The notes under the pieces are model-generated. The model had not been told where the DNA came from. It saw nothing but the letters and a program-made list of their open reading frames with translations, and did no database searches. This document shows positions 1-12,360 of a stretch of 64,000 nt of DNA, piece by piece. The position numbers were made by a program, and so were the translations under genes. The stretch is from positions 5,683,094-5,747,093 of the forward strand of contig NW_006921532.1 in NCBI RefSeq assembly GCF_000340215.1, read 5' to 3'. Source of the DNA: Pseudocercospora fijiensis CIRAD86. Lineage: Eukaryota > Ascomycota > Dothideomycetes > Mycosphaerellales > Mycosphaerellaceae. Numbering within the stretch: the first letter of the stretch is position 1; each line of letters starts with the position of its first letter.

Positions 1-240
1 AAGAAAAAGGGAAACCTGGCCTGCAGAGGGGAGCGCTTAGCCCCGCGTGGGGATGGACTGAATTGCTCAATCCTCGCTTTTTTCAGTTCCTTTATTCGCA
101 GTATTAAGCTCTATCGCGGTATCCTAAACTCTAGCATTGTTGTTCTCGGCTATCTAAACATCTCCGTTACTATCGGTCGTATCGATAGAGGTAGCGACTA
201 TAGGTCTGAATGCTATTAGTTAACGTGTTAAAGAAAAATA

Positions 241-300
241 TGCCGGCTATAGCTGCCGGCTACGGCTGCCGGCTACAGCTGCTAGCTACGGCCGCTAGCT
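241..300. repeat. 13-bp degenerate tandem repeat
   Basis: About four to five units of a 13-bp motif (tgccggctacrgc and variants) run head to tail. Later units carry C-to-T changes (tgccggc becoming tgctagc), consistent with RIP acting on an older array. Confidence 0.6.
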
Positions 301-782
301 AGATTGACTTACGCTACTAGAACTTCACGCTCGAAAACTAGCCGCAATTCTTTCCTCCTCTTAGCCTTCTCTTAGGTTGTCTTCTTATTCCAACCTTTAC
401 TTTTTTCTATAGGCGCTAGCTATCGATAGAATGCCTTATTCTACGCCTTTCTTCTCTTATCCTTGGCTCTTTTATCCTTATCTATCTTATCCTTTCTCTC
501 GCGGTCTCGTACGGAATTCTTCTTCGTAGAGTACTCCTCTTTAGTCTTACGCTTTTTAGTTAGACGCTTAGGCAAAACAAACTCGCGGTCTTTAGTTCTA
601 TCTTCTGTTTAGCGCGCGGCGCGCTTCTCTCTTACTATTATAAGGGAAAGGGGCGGGGGCGCAGTATATAGTAGTTATTGTCGGTATAGGTATAGAGGAA
701 GAAGTTGAAAGTATAAGAATGTCGCGAAGCCCTAATTGTTGCCGCCTACGTAACGTTATATAGGTAAGCTTTCGCAACTACG

Positions 783-1075
783 GCAACTACGCCCCGGCAA
801 TAGCAACTACGCCCTAGCAACGGCAACTACGCCCTAGCAACGGCAACCACGCCCTAGCAACGGTAATAAAGCGTAGTAAATACAACCTAGTAACTATTAT
901 AGCCGGCAATCGTAGCCGGCAGTCGAATAAGAGTGTCCTTATAGCAAAACTACGCCCTAGTAACGGCAACTACGCCCTAGCAACGGCAAAAGAGCGTAGT
1001 AAATATAATAGAGTTACTATTATAGCCGGCAATCGTAGCCGGCAGTCGAATAAGAGTGTCCTTATAGTAAAACTA
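783..1075. repeat. 20-bp minisatellite inside a ~123-bp tandem duplication
   Basis: Four 20-bp units (gcaactacgccctagcaacg type) occupy 783-862, and two more lie near 950-987. They are part of a larger unit of about 123 bp: the motif beginning gcgtagtaaata occurs at 871 and again at 994, each followed by a nearly identical stretch ending in tgtccttatag. The array is therefore two copies of a composite unit. Confidence 0.7.
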
Positions 1076-1979
1076 ATATAGTCTCTAGTTTAAACTAGGA
1101 ATCTATATAGTTCGAAAAAACCAAACCGGAACTAGGGAGCTAGTTCGCCGCTAAGAAACCAAACTATATACGTTTGGTAGTTCGGAAACCGAACTACTAC
1201 GGGGTCTATGTCTACGCTAGCTCGACGGTACTCCTAGGTACTACGGAGGATAGTCTTCTAGAGCCTACATTCGAGGCTAGCGAGGGGTGCCTTTTAGACG
1301 TGCTATCGCGGTCGAGGTCGATAAACGTATAGCCTTTAATCTAACCGTCGAGGAGGCGGTAAAGCTACTCGATCGTCGGGTTGCGTAGTCTAATGCCTTG
1401 TTAGGTTAATTATAGCGAATATAGTACCGCAGATATACGTATACTCTTGCTCGCTATTATCCTCCTTATCGCCTATAAGATTAATTGCCGATAGAAGTAT
1501 ATACTATCGACCGCTCGCTAATAATTTAGAATAGTTAGATAATTAGCCCTTATTAATAGAGCGATATACGGCTGGAATTGCGAGTCTAGTATTCTATATA
1601 TTAGATATATTAAGAGGGAAGAATTAGCCGGGATCTTATACTAGCGCTATAGACTAACTAAACTTAATAAAAATACTATACGGGCCTACTTTACCGTAAC
1701 GCGCTCCGATTGCTTAGTTACATTTTATATAAGCGCTTATATCCGAATACTACGGTTTCTTAACGAACTTGCCTCCTTACCCTCGTCTCTGTTCTACGCT
1801 TTTCTTGTCTTTGCTTACCGCGCTAGTATTCGGGCGTATTTCGCGAGAAGCGGGAACAGCTATATCCGACTATATATCGGCCTTCTATTCGTGCGAAACC
1901 TGCTATTATATATCCGCTGCCCCTTGTCTTCGTCTAGTCGCTCGGGTTTCTAACGGAGGTTTAGAAGATTTCGACTGTT

Positions 1980-4218
1980 TACGCTTAGCTCGACCCTTAA
2001 CTAGATAGCTATTGCCTTCTTCGCGTTGCTTATACTACTCCGAGCTGCTCTAGAAGTTCGATAGTAAAGGTATACTACCGTTACGCGGTAGCGCTTCGGT
2101 ACTCCGTACGACGTCTTCTAGTCTAGTCTCCGGCTCCGTCTTAATAGTAGGTCCTATATATTCGGACGCAGTTACTAGGGCCGTAGTCGTACTACTGTCC
2201 TCCTTATCGCTCGAGCCTAGGCTTATTATTAGGTCGACGAATTGTCGATCCCCGATAGGTTCGGATTTTACGAAGACCTCCTTAGGGACTAGATTAGTCG
2301 GTAGTAGAGGCGTCCGGACGCTAGCCCTAGTAGGTAGTTTTATCTTTCTTATTAGCGTAGGAGTCGTTACTAGCCCCTAATCCTGCTAATCCCCTTTATC
2401 CGCCGATCTTCCGAAAGAGTCTATAGTACTCCCTACTTTATTCTCTAAGGCGGCTTTATTATCTGATACCTCTTCCTTATCTAAGGTCGGCTAGCTCGCT
2501 ATACGTCGACGATTTTAACGAGAAGTGTTACTTATCTACTCGACGAGTATCTTAATTGTCCGGACGTCCTGCTTAAAAGCCTTGTCCCGAGTAGCCGCCT
2601 AGTGCTAGAGCTATATACTTACTAGATTACTGCTATTAACGCAAATACGTATAGGCTCGGACGTCTTTAATATAGGATTAGCAACAAAATCGAAGAAGTA
2701 GTGTCCGTCGTATTTGTTCTCTATTAGAGGTTTATATCCTATTTTAGATAGGAGAAAGTTTATTAGGTCGCTACCGAGCAGTTCGACCGCCTCCTTAGTA
2801 AAACCGACCTTCTAAAAAATAACACGCTTAGGCTCCTTCGTAAAGGTCCTTTTGCCGTCCGTATCGACCTTAACGAATACGCGGTAGACGTATAATAAGA
2901 CATAGTTTATCTTAGCCGACTCTAATCGCTAGCTACTATGCTTACTAGCTAGACGGGGTAACAGTTGTAATGTCTGGTTTTTATCGCGCCTCTTCTTCTT
3001 CGCGGCCTCGAGGCCTTTCGTAGTATATCTAGGAGACTGCTAAGATTGCTTAATTTTATAGAATAGCTTCTCCGAATTAATCCCTTTAAGCGTAGTAGTA
3101 GGGCTATAGTTAGACATAGCTAGTAGTTTCTATCGCCTAATCCCTTTCGTAATATGCGATAGTGCTTCGGTCCCGATCGAAGGGAAGTTTCCGGTAAGCG
3201 AAGAGCTAGTCCCGGCCCTCTGTCTATATGTCTACGTTAATACTTAAGACGCGGAAGATCCGGGCGTAGGTAACTACTATATTGTCGATATAGATAATCC
3301 TTCTCTATCGAGGCCTAGCTACTACTATAGGTCTTGCTACTATAGTCCTTACTATAAGCCCTGCTATTGCGACATCTATAGCGCTACGATTATGCTCGTT
3401 ATTTGTAGGTTGCCGAGCCTATATACTTCGCATTTCGGCACGAAATTTGTACTAAATCGTTCTTCGTAGATAAAGCCGCCTCTAGTATATAGTTTGCCCT
3501 CTTTCTATACTAGGATTCCGAAGTTTAACATACTAGATGTTAAATAACTAATAATGTTCGAGGGATTTTGAAGAAGGCCGGCGGGATCGTAGACTAATTG
3601 TCGAGAAGGTCGATATAATAACTATTATATATATACAGCGTCTAAGTATATCGGAGTAAAAGTAGGTATTCCCTAAACCCTAGAGAAGCAAGGATTATTA
3701 TAGCGAATAGTAACTTGTTATTTAGTAGTCCGGGCCTAGTTACTTACACTCCGATGTACTTAGACGCTGTAACTATAAAGGCCTTATCCGTAGCTAGCTA
3801 CTATAGCTAGTATTAAATCCGAAACTACTACTACGCTCTATGCTATATTAGGATGTTACCCTATAGATAACCTAGGCTTATTAGAGTCCGTATTAGACTT
3901 AGACCCCGATAAGTCTACGTTGGACCGATAGGCCCCTACTACGAATGTGAAAAAGTTGTTACCGACCTATCGATCGAGTTCTATTAACCTCTGTAATTCC
4001 TATCGTAGGTCGTCGTAAGTCGGCTCGAATAGAGGCTTATTCGCGTTATCCTAGATCGTCTGATTATTGGGATTTAGTGCCTAGAACCTAGCGTAGAGCG
4101 GAACGTAAGACTCCTCGAGGGTAAATCCCAATTCTATATACGACTTAATCTTATCCCGTAGATATAGGTAGGCCTTAAGGTAAATATAATTGAGATCTAG
4201 ATTAAGCTCGTTCGACAG
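1980..4218 (-). pseudogene. RIP relic of unidentified ORF(s)
   Basis: On the minus strand a readable but stop-riddled reading frame begins at an ATG near 3117 (MSNYSPTTTLKG...) and continues toward about 2000; most stops are TAG at positions expected to be Gln or Trp. A second readable stretch lies at about 3790-4210, rich in acidic and hydrophobic residues. The MITE-like insertion at 3636-3769 separates them. No family was recognised. The text looks like former protein-coding sequence of an older repeat into which the Gypsy element later inserted, but whether it is one gene or two is not clear. Confidence 0.45.
3636..3769. mobile_element. MITE-like element with ~30-bp inverted repeats and TA duplication
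   Basis: The left end (cagcgtctaagtatatcgg...) and the reverse complement of the right end (cagcgtctaagtacatcgg...) match over about 30 bp with three differences. The 134-bp unit is flanked by TA at 3634-3635 and TA at 3770-3771, as expected for a Tc1/Mariner-type target-site duplication. There is no coding capacity, so it would be a non-autonomous copy. One of the inverted-repeat differences is a C/T transition, consistent with RIP. Confidence 0.75.
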
Positions 4219-4223
4219 TATAG

Positions 4224-4410
4224 TGTTACGGGTAAGCAACGCGTACGCAGATGCTAGATATAAGACTTAATAGGTTCGATAAAGAGCTAAGTCTATCTAC
4301 GTGAATCCGAATAGTTTTGTGCGGTGCGCTAAGCGCTAAGCAGTAGGTTAGAGTCGCGTAGGCCGAATGCCTAAGGCTAGCGCTTTCTACCTAGGGCGTA
4401 GCCCTTTATA
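4224..4410 (-). repeat. 3' LTR of the Gypsy element (187 bp)
   Basis: Begins tgttacgggtaagcaacgcg and ends gtagccctttata. It differs from the partner LTR by about five transitions and two single-base indels. The terminal CA expected at the plus-strand right edge is TA here, in keeping with RIP. Confidence 0.9.
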
Positions 4411-4739
4411 TTACCCCCGTCCTCCTCCCCTTCCTTAGCGGGGATAGAAAGCCCCCTATAGTTTCTATCGCTATCACTTTAACTATTAGATCTGCACTTA
4501 TCTAAGCTTCTCTAGAGTAACGCGCTCGTAGTTTCCTCCTTCGCGATCGGGGTTTCCGCTACTTTCCGGTCGGGGTTGCCGTATCCTAGGCTTTAAGGGC
4601 TGTAACTTTCTTCGCGACTGCTAAACCGCGCTCTTTTACCTGTTTACCCCTTCCTAAAACGCGCCTTACTTGCACTCGCGCCTTCCGTTGCTTTCGCGAC
4701 CTTTACTTCTATATCGCTTTCTATAAGTATTAATATTTC

Positions 4740-4806
4740 TCCCTTCTTCTTCTTCTTCTTCTTTTTTCTATATATACCTCTACTACTACTATTACTACTA
4801 CTAATA
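4740..4806. repeat. CTT and CTA trinucleotide microsatellites
   Basis: A run of ctt triplets (about 4745-4766) is followed by a run of act/att triplets (about 4786-4806), between the chromodomain end of pol and the 3' LTR of the Gypsy element. Low-complexity only. Confidence 0.7.
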
Positions 4807-5759
4807 CCGTAAGTCCCTCCCCTTCCTCCTCGGTTCCCTTCGCAAAATTAACTTTTCGTAGATAGCTCGTCGAATTTACTATATTAGTTGCTGCAACTCC
4901 GGCGAAGACTGCGCCGACTAAGCTATAAGGTTTCCGGCTAATTTGTCGCGGGGTCCGCTAACTTTTCCTAAGCCCTCTAGCTCGAGAGCTTGCGCTAATT
5001 GCGCTCGTAAGAGAATTGCTTGCGCCCTACTATAAGATATCGCGATTCCCTTACCTAATCGCTCGCTAACTACTTAGTCCTTAAATGGCCTACGTAGCCT
5101 ACGCTAACTATACCCGCGCGACCCGCGCTAATGTCGCCGAGAAGCACTCCGAGCTTCTTAAGGTTCTTAAGGTATAGAAAGCCCTTAAGTCTCTCTAGCC
5201 GTAGGGGTTGTTATCTAGGTAAGATTCCCGTTTCCCGCGACAAAACCCCCGCTAACCGGTTGTTTTAGCGCTGTCGCCTCGGAGGTAACGAACACCGTCG
5301 CTAATGTCGTAGCTTAATAGAGTTAGACGTAAGTTCCTCGTTACCCTTCGACTTTCTTTCGCTAACCTCTCTTTTCTAGTAGCGTTCTAAATGCCCTCCG
5401 TCTCGGCAATAATCGTATAGGTCCGCTAGAGGAGTAAAGGTTTCCGGGGGTTTTCTAGTAGGCTCTAGGTAGTTTCGGATGTGTTATTATTACTTTTGTT
5501 ATAGTCCTAAGGTAACCTCCTAACTTCGGGCGGAGACCCGATACTTACTTATAAATACCTAAATGAAATTCTTCTTAATCCTAAATTATGTTTCTCTCCT
5601 TTACTGTTCTAGTAAACCTAAGTCGAATAAGTTAAGAAAATCCAAACTCTAGAAGTTAGCAAAAAGCCTTAAAATCTATAAATCCGTTACTCCGCGGGAA
5701 AACTCTAGGTTGCCGCGTTATTTCCTCCGTTTTCCTCTCTTCTCCTAATCTCTTAGAGG

Positions 5760-8700
5760 CCCGTCGTTCTCCTCGATTTGTCTATATTTCGCTTCGAAGT
5801 CGTCTAGCGCGGAGGTATCCGCGATATAGTCTAGGGGTTCCTACGTAGGCTCGTAGTACCCGCTCTATTTTACGAGTGCTTCCCGTCCTCGGCCCCGCTT
5901 CTTTTTCCGGGCGTATAGGATTTCTTCGACCTGCTATTCTTTATGCGTCTCGAATAAGATAGGGTCCGGCTGTTCGTCGTCGGTTACCTATCCTAGAAGG
6001 GGGTCCCGGCTCGCGAGTCTTAGAAGGTCGGTATAGAATACCGGGTGAATATTACTAGGTATCCCCGAGAGTCGTACTAAGATAGGCGACAATACCTCTT
6101 CTACCGTATACTTAGCGTGTTTCGAGTCGAGGCTCTTCTTTAGTCTGCTAGTCTAGTAGTTCCTTAGGTCGAGCTAGACCTTATCTCCGATACGATATAC
6201 CGGCGCTAGAGTTCTAGTCTTATTCGCGCTATCCTCTTGTTTCTATACGGCTTCCGCTATCTATACTTGGTATAGATCTAAGATCTTCTTAATCTTGTCT
6301 ACGAACTCCTCCGCCCGTTTCGCCGCAGTTAGCCGTCGGTCGATCGCTAGGTCCTCTTCTAACGTAACGGGGGAGGTAGATTCGTAACCGTAAGTCGCGA
6401 AGAAAGAGCTTATTCCTAGCCCCGCTTAGTATCTACCGTTAAACGCTAGTTCCGCCGTAGGAAGCTATTAGTTCTAATCGGACTGTATCTAGTTAATGTA
6501 GTTCCGTAGGTACGCTTATATATCCTAGTTTGCGCGCTCCGGACCCCCGTCGGTTTGTAGGTAGTAGGCGGAGCTTAACCTCTGCTTTACGCTAAGTAGT
6601 CGACACATCTCCTTCTAGAAAGTGCTTGTCTAATTCGTACCTCTATCGCTAGTAATAGTACGTAGCAGTCCGTAATGCCTAACCTAGTATTTTAGAAACA
6701 AAACCGCGTATTCCTCTGCCTTTATAGAGGGAGTACCGATAAGGGCGATCTATTTGCTAAGGCGGTCTTTAATAACCTACAGATACCGGTTCCTATCCGA
6801 CTCCGGCAGGTTAGTTATAAAGTCTATCGAGATTTCCTAGAAGAAACGGTCGGGTACCGGCAGTAGTTTTAGGAGGCCGTGTTTGTATTCCCTTTATACC
6901 TTATTGCGTCTACAATGGTTATAGTTCTGTAGGAATTGCCGTACCTGCTTCGACTATAGCGGCTAATAAAAGTCGCGACCTAGTATAGAAGTAGTAGAAT
7001 CCCGGCTAAGATAGCCGTAGAGCGGCGAGTCGTAGATCGACTAGATAATCTTCGTACGTAGCACGTCCTACTATAGTTCCTCGGCCCCTATGTCTTTGTA
7101 TTCGGTTTCCGTCGTCGCTAGGGCTCCTAGAACCTAGAGCTTGCCGCGGTAGCGAAGGAATCCCTTAGGGTCTATTATATAATCCCCGATCTGAATCTTT
7201 GCTTTAATTTCCGGTTGCAATGTTCTATATCCCTTACGGACTTTCCGTACTACCGTCTAGTATACCGTATCTTTCTCGACAATGCTCTTCTATATATCGT
7301 TTATCTCTAGGTCCTAGAATAGTTTAGCGCTTTCCGGCGAAGGCTACGCGGGCTCCGTTTCGTTCGCGAGTAGGGACACCGAGCTCGCCTTTATTATACG
7401 CGGGAAGCTACGGATAGTAGCACTAGAAATCTAGACGCTTTCCGGCTAGTTTAGGGAGAGGTCCGGCTCTAAGAATCTCCGGAACCTCGAAAGCTTATCG
7501 TCTTAGCCTAACGTGTCTTATTCTCTCCTCGATAGGGTATCCGGCAGAATAGCTTCGATTCCCGGCCGGTAGACTAAGGTAAACTAGTGCTTCGCTAGTT
7601 CTTCCTACTATCGGATCTATCTTTCGGACAGCTAGCGCTTTACTATAAAGTATTCTAGGTTCTTATAGTCCGTCTAAATCGTAAAGAGGCTATATAATTT
7701 CAGCTCGGAGTCCTAAAACTTAATACTAGATACGACTGCGAGCATTTCCTTATCGTAGATGTCGTAATTAATCTCCGCCTTATTTAGTTTCTTCGAAAAG
7801 AAGCCTACCGGTCGGCGGATTCCCGCCTTTTCTTAGACGAGGGCGCCCCTAATCGCGAACCCGCTATAATCCGTCTTAAGAAAGGTAGGAAGGGACGGGT
7901 CCTACTAGGCAAGTACCGGGGCGCGACAGAATTTGTCCTTTAGCGTCTCGAACGCTTTGTCCTACTCTTCTCCCTAGGAGAACGGGGTTCCCTTGCCGGT
8001 AAGCGCGGTTAGTAGTACGGAGATCTTAGAATAGTTCGGTACGAACATGCGGTAGTAGTTCGTAAATCCTAAGAAACGACGAACTTCCTTTTAGGTCTTA
8101 GGTGCTACCTATTTTTGTACGGCTTCTACCTTTTCGGGGTCGGCTAACACTCCTCCTCCGTCGGCGTAGACGATAAATCCTAGGTACTTAATCTTTTTCT
8201 AGGCGAATTCGCTCTTTTTAATATCGAGGTAAAGGCCTCCGTCCTAAAGCTTCTTAAGAACCGCCCTTACCTTACGGAAATAGTCTTTCCTTAACCCGCT
8301 CGAGTAGATAACTACGTCGTCTATATACGCTAACGCGAAGTCGTCTAGATACTCCCGTAGGAGAGTGTTAATATACCGTTAAAATATAGCCGGGGCTCCG
8401 GACAAACTAAACGGGCACACTAGCTATTCGAACGAGCCTAGCCTAGTCCGGAAGGCCGTCTTATACTCGTATCCTTTTGCTATTCTAATCTTGTAAAAGG
8501 CCGAGACTACGTCAACCTTAGTTAACTACCGGGCCTCCGTAAGGTTCCTTATAGTGTCCGGGATTAGTAGGAGGGGGTATCTGTCTTACTTCGTTAGAGC
8601 GTTAAGCGCCCTATAGTCGTAGCAGAACCGGAGCCTACCGCCGGGCTTCTTAACGAACAATACGGGCGCCGCCGCCTCGGAGTTCGCGGGTCTAATAAAT

Positions 8701-10700
8701 CCCTTCTTTAGGAGTTCGTCGAGTAACTTTCGTAAGACTAAGAGCTCCTGCTTCGACATGCTATAGAGCGGGCCCTAAGGGAGTTGCGGCTAGGATCCGT
8801 CTAGGTTTTTACGGAGTTCTATCGTATAGTCGATACCGGGGCGATAGGGCGCTAACTTGTCGGCTTCCCTTTAACAAAACAGCGCGGCTATATCGCGAAC
8901 CTCCGGAGGTAGCTTTTTCTTTAGCTCCTCGATTGTCGGATATTCTTTCGTCTTTAGGGCCTTTTTGATATCCTCGGCAATTGTAGCGGCAAGCAGGCTC
9001 CTAGTAGCGTCGATCGTAGCGATATTCCCGCTCGTATCGAATTCGCGGTAGTAACGTCCTTCGTTAACCTAAAACCGGGCCCTCCCGTAATAGTACCGAC
9101 GCTTTTCGGGCGCGGTCCTAACCTTATTATATGCCTTCTATAGGTTCCCTAGGATAAGGGGGAAGGCTAATCCTAGTACAACGTAAGCGTATACTATCTA
9201 CCGGAACCCGTTGATTTCTATCTAGAAGGCGACGACTCCGACAATCTTCGCGTCCTATATCGCAGACGACGCTCCTTTTACTTCTCGGGACTCTCGGCTA
9301 ATATAGCTAAGCCCGAGGCCTTTAGCTAAGCCCGCATTAATTGTAGCGTAGTACTAGCATCCTTCGTCGATAAGAGCAGAAGTTCCGACGTTATTTTCGA
9401 GGACTATATCGATATATATAAGGTTCCCGTTTATGTCCTTTTTGACTTCTTCCTATTTCCTTACCCGTACTTTGTCTACTCTCGACTCCTAACGCTAAGC
9501 GAGAGTTACTCTTTTCCCGAGTCGGAACTGCTTAAGTCCGACTAATCCTCCGCGTCTTCTAGTATAGGTTATACGGAGGTAACGCTAATCTTAGTAGGTT
9601 GAACCGGCGGTACGTACGGGCAGTCGCGAATACGGTGCCCGCTCGCTCCGTAGCGGAAGTAGAGCCTCTTCTCCTTACGTTTCTCTCTCTCTATAGAGTC
9701 GACCTATTTAGCCCTAGGCTTCCCTACTATTCCTTGCTAGCCTCCGCGGTTCTTCTTGCGGAAGGCGTTCGTTTAGGCGGGGTTTATAACTACGTCTCCG
9801 TCGGAGTCGACCTTCGGGTTCGCCGCGGGAGCCGTATAGGGTAGGATAACTACCGAAGGGCTCGCGGTCTCCTTCTTCCTTTCTTACTAGCGTTTCGTAG
9901 CTTGTTTAAACTAGTCCGTCGACTCGAGGTTCGTTATAATTCGCTCGACTTCCTCTACGTAGAGGTAGTAATCCTTAATCTTTAGTACGGCGGCGGTATA
10001 AGTCTTAGCCGCGTTCGAGAAGGTGTTCTTTAGGTATCCGATTTTCGTGTCGTCGGTCTAGCGGTCTCCGCCTGCGCTTAGTAGGAGGCCGTCGAATTCT
10101 AGCTAGTAGTCGTGCTAGGGTTATCCCTAAGTATGCCTTAGGGCTTAGAGTTGCTCTAGTGCTTTAGCGGCTTCGTTGCTGTCCGCGAAGACGTCCTCGA
10201 GTTACTAGAAGAAAGCTTCGGGGTCCTTTCCTTTCGTAAGGCTTCCTCTTTCTTAGAAGTAGCGCATCCTAGCGCGTTCCTTCGCCGGCAGAGTATCGTA
10301 GATAGTATCTTAGTAGTAATCTTCGGAGAGCTTTAGTTTCAACCCGGAACGAACTCGGTACGAACTTCTTAGTCGTAGTAGGTAGTCCCGAAACGTCTTA
10401 GCTTTTCCGTCCTACGATAGTAGCTTCTATTCGCGTAACGCCGTTATACTTTAGCTAGTAGCCGAGAGGGTTTCTAGGAGTCCTTTTAGGATCTCGTTCG
10501 TAGACTAATCTCGTATCGTACTAGTTTCGGCAGGCCCGGCCTAGCGAGATGCTTCCGCCTATTAGAGCGCGGAGCGCGTAGCTTGTAGCTAGGCTTCTAT
10601 TGTCTATTGCCTAGTATAGAGACTCTCGAAGGCGCGATAAATCTCCTCCCTAGTTATCTCTAGCGTAGCAGGGGCAGCGTTCCCCTAGCTATCTTACTCG
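5760..10700 (-). pseudogene. gag-pol relic of the Gypsy element
   Basis: Reading the minus strand with TAG treated as a mutated Gln/Trp codon gives a continuous polyprotein. The reverse transcriptase centre (8230-8800) contains the sequence LAYIDDVV; RNase H (about 7550-7800) contains [11 protein letters not shown] and TDYKNLEYF; integrase has the expected SDRGTN-like segment near 6640; and the C-terminal chromodomain (about 5800-5950) shows VEEILYARKKK and VK-SGYYEPT-EPLDYI with stops at the two Trp positions. Gag occupies the upstream part and is too degraded to delimit. Chromodomains in this family steer integration to heterochromatin, which fits the location. Inactive. Confidence 0.85.
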
Positions 10701-10747
10701 GGTTCCTAGCGAACCTTAGCGTTTTCTATAATAAAGATCGAACCTAA

Positions 10748-10936
10748 TGTTACGGGTAAGCAACGCGTACGCAGATACTAGATATAAGACTTAATAGTGT
10801 TCGATAAAGAGCTAAGTCTATCTACGTGAATCCGAATAGTTTTGTGCGGTACGCCAAGCGCTAAGTAGTGGGTTAGAGTCGCGTAGGCCGAATGCCTAAG
10901 TGCTAGCGCTTTCTACCTAGGGCGTAGCCCTTTATA
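10748..10936 (-). repeat. 5' LTR of the Gypsy element (189 bp)
   Basis: Partner of the LTR at 4224-4410, same orientation and same ends. Differences from it are C/T or G/A transitions plus two 1-base indels. It is followed immediately by TATAG, the right-hand copy of the target-site duplication. Confidence 0.9.
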
Positions 10937-10941
10937 TATAG

Positions 10942-12350
10942 GTAGAACAAAGCCCTCTTCTATAAGACGGTCCTCGCACTATTCTATAGTATCTAGCGGA
11001 AGGTACTCTTCTAAATCGAATCCGGAAAGATCTCGTTCTATTAGCTCTAGTAACTCTAGGGGTACTTCAACTATAAACTGTATAGCACCCTTACTATATA
11101 GGTATCGCTAGTTTAGGTTAGGTATACCGGCTACGATATGCTCTCCTTGCTGCTTTCGAATGCGGTAGTGGTTCTAGTAGTTCGCAAATCCGTATACTAC
11201 AGCCTTTATAATAGGCATATATATAAAGAGTATAGCGATCCGGTCGTACTTAAAATCCTTAAGGTATATACCTTAAAGGTGCAAGTTATAGAAGTACCTT
11301 CGCTATCTTCTAGTCGCACGTATTAGCTAACGCTAGAATGTCTCGATACGCTAGTTTATACGACTAGTCCTATACCGGAATATATCGCTAAACGTAAGAA
11401 CGACGCCGTTCTACGGGTCTTCGCAAAGAGCACGCCGAAGTGTTATATACGTATCGGCTGTTATAACGGTCTCTGTACTACGGTTACTCTATAGAATAAG
11501 TAGCATACCTCGATATTGCTTTACAAAGGCTATATACTATACTATTATAGAAACCGCGGTGCGAGCGGATATTCTAATATAGATCTATATAACCCGCCTA
11601 GACTATGTATCTACGGCGGTATAAATTACGAAGTAGAAGTATTCGAATTTGTAGTAGGCGTCTATAGAGATAGCGTAGTTAGGGCCCGGATTCGTCTAGC
11701 TAGTCTAGTTACGTACCGTACTATGTCTTCTTCGCTTAACGGTAGCAGGATTAAGATATAATACAGCTTGCTATAAACGTTCGCGGCTTGAGATACTATA
11801 CTTTGCATAAAGAACGTCGTATAATGCTGCTCTACCGAAGTTATTATAGTCTCCGAGCAGTATCTCTTTCTATACAATAGTAGCAATATTAAGGAGATGC
11901 TACCTCTAGAGGGGCCGAGCGACCTAGCGGTAGAGACCTAGCATAATTAATATATAAAGGTAGAGCAGGGAGAATACGTTATACTAAGTTCGTTTCGGAT
12001 GCTTCGATAGCGTATAAGGCCGATATCGATACCCTTATACTTAAAGTACTCTATAGCCTGCTTATCTAAGATGCGATACTTATAAAAGAACGTATATACT
12101 AGGAGCTTTAGCTAATCCTCTAAATATCGACGATAGCTCGGCGCTCGACCGGGCGCGGAAATCTGCTATTGCTTTAATCGTTCCTTAAATTGTATACGGC
12201 TAATTAAGTATCTAGTCCTATATAGCTCCGTACGAATATCCTCTTACTTCTTGCTAGCTAAGACTTGTCTACGTATCTAATCTTTAAAATAATCGAAGTT
12301 AACTCGTAGATAAGGTATAGTAAACGTTCTAATCCTCGACCGGATTGTAC
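10942..12350 (+). pseudogene. RIP relic of a long unidentified ORF
   Basis: A plus-strand reading frame can be followed from about 11140 to 12350, with short fully open pieces at 11138-11326 and 11516-11761 and otherwise only TAG/TAA interruptions at likely Gln codons. The text is rich in Tyr, Leu and Arg (for example YNPPRLCIYGG and PISIPLYLKYSIACL). I recognise no domain. It starts right after the Gypsy target-site duplication, so it is probably part of the repeat that received the Gypsy insertion. Confidence 0.45.
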
Positions 12351-12360
12351 GGGGGGCTGA

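Larger units (their letters stand above)
1..1980. repeat. RIP-degraded repeat DNA, left edge
   Basis: No open gene can be supported here. CA and TG dinucleotides are scarce, TA is in excess and CG is common, which is the base pattern RIP leaves in fungal repeats. The stretch contains short degenerate tandem repeats, listed separately, and no clear terminal structure of its own. The single short open frame around 1769-2008 has no recognisable family and is probably chance. Confidence 0.7.
4224..10936 (-). mobile_element. Gypsy (chromovirus-type) LTR retrotransposon, complete but RIP-inactivated
   Basis: Two near-identical LTRs (4224-4410 and 10748-10936) bound an internal region whose minus strand reads as gag-pol broken by many TAG stops. 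Both outer edges carry the 5-bp sequence TATAG (4219-4223 and 10937-10941), a target-site duplication. A purine-rich tract next to the LTR at 4224-4410 (minus-strand view of about 4411-4437) marks that copy as the 3' LTR and fixes the orientation. In minus-strand order one can read reverse transcriptase with a YIDD box near 8330, RNase H near 7550-7800, integrase near 6200-7100 and a chromodomain near 5800-5950. The element is nonfunctional as it stands. Confidence 0.92.

Noticed and set aside
4271..4279. tRNA-like T-loop motif (ggttcgat)
   Set aside because: Lies in the LTR; no cloverleaf arms around it. No tRNA or rRNA gene was found in the window.
10735..10747. Primer-binding site next to the 5' LTR
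   Set aside because: The adjacent sequence (minus strand ttaggttcgatc) resembles a T-arm in the sense orientation, not a complement of a tRNA 3' end, so it cannot be assigned.
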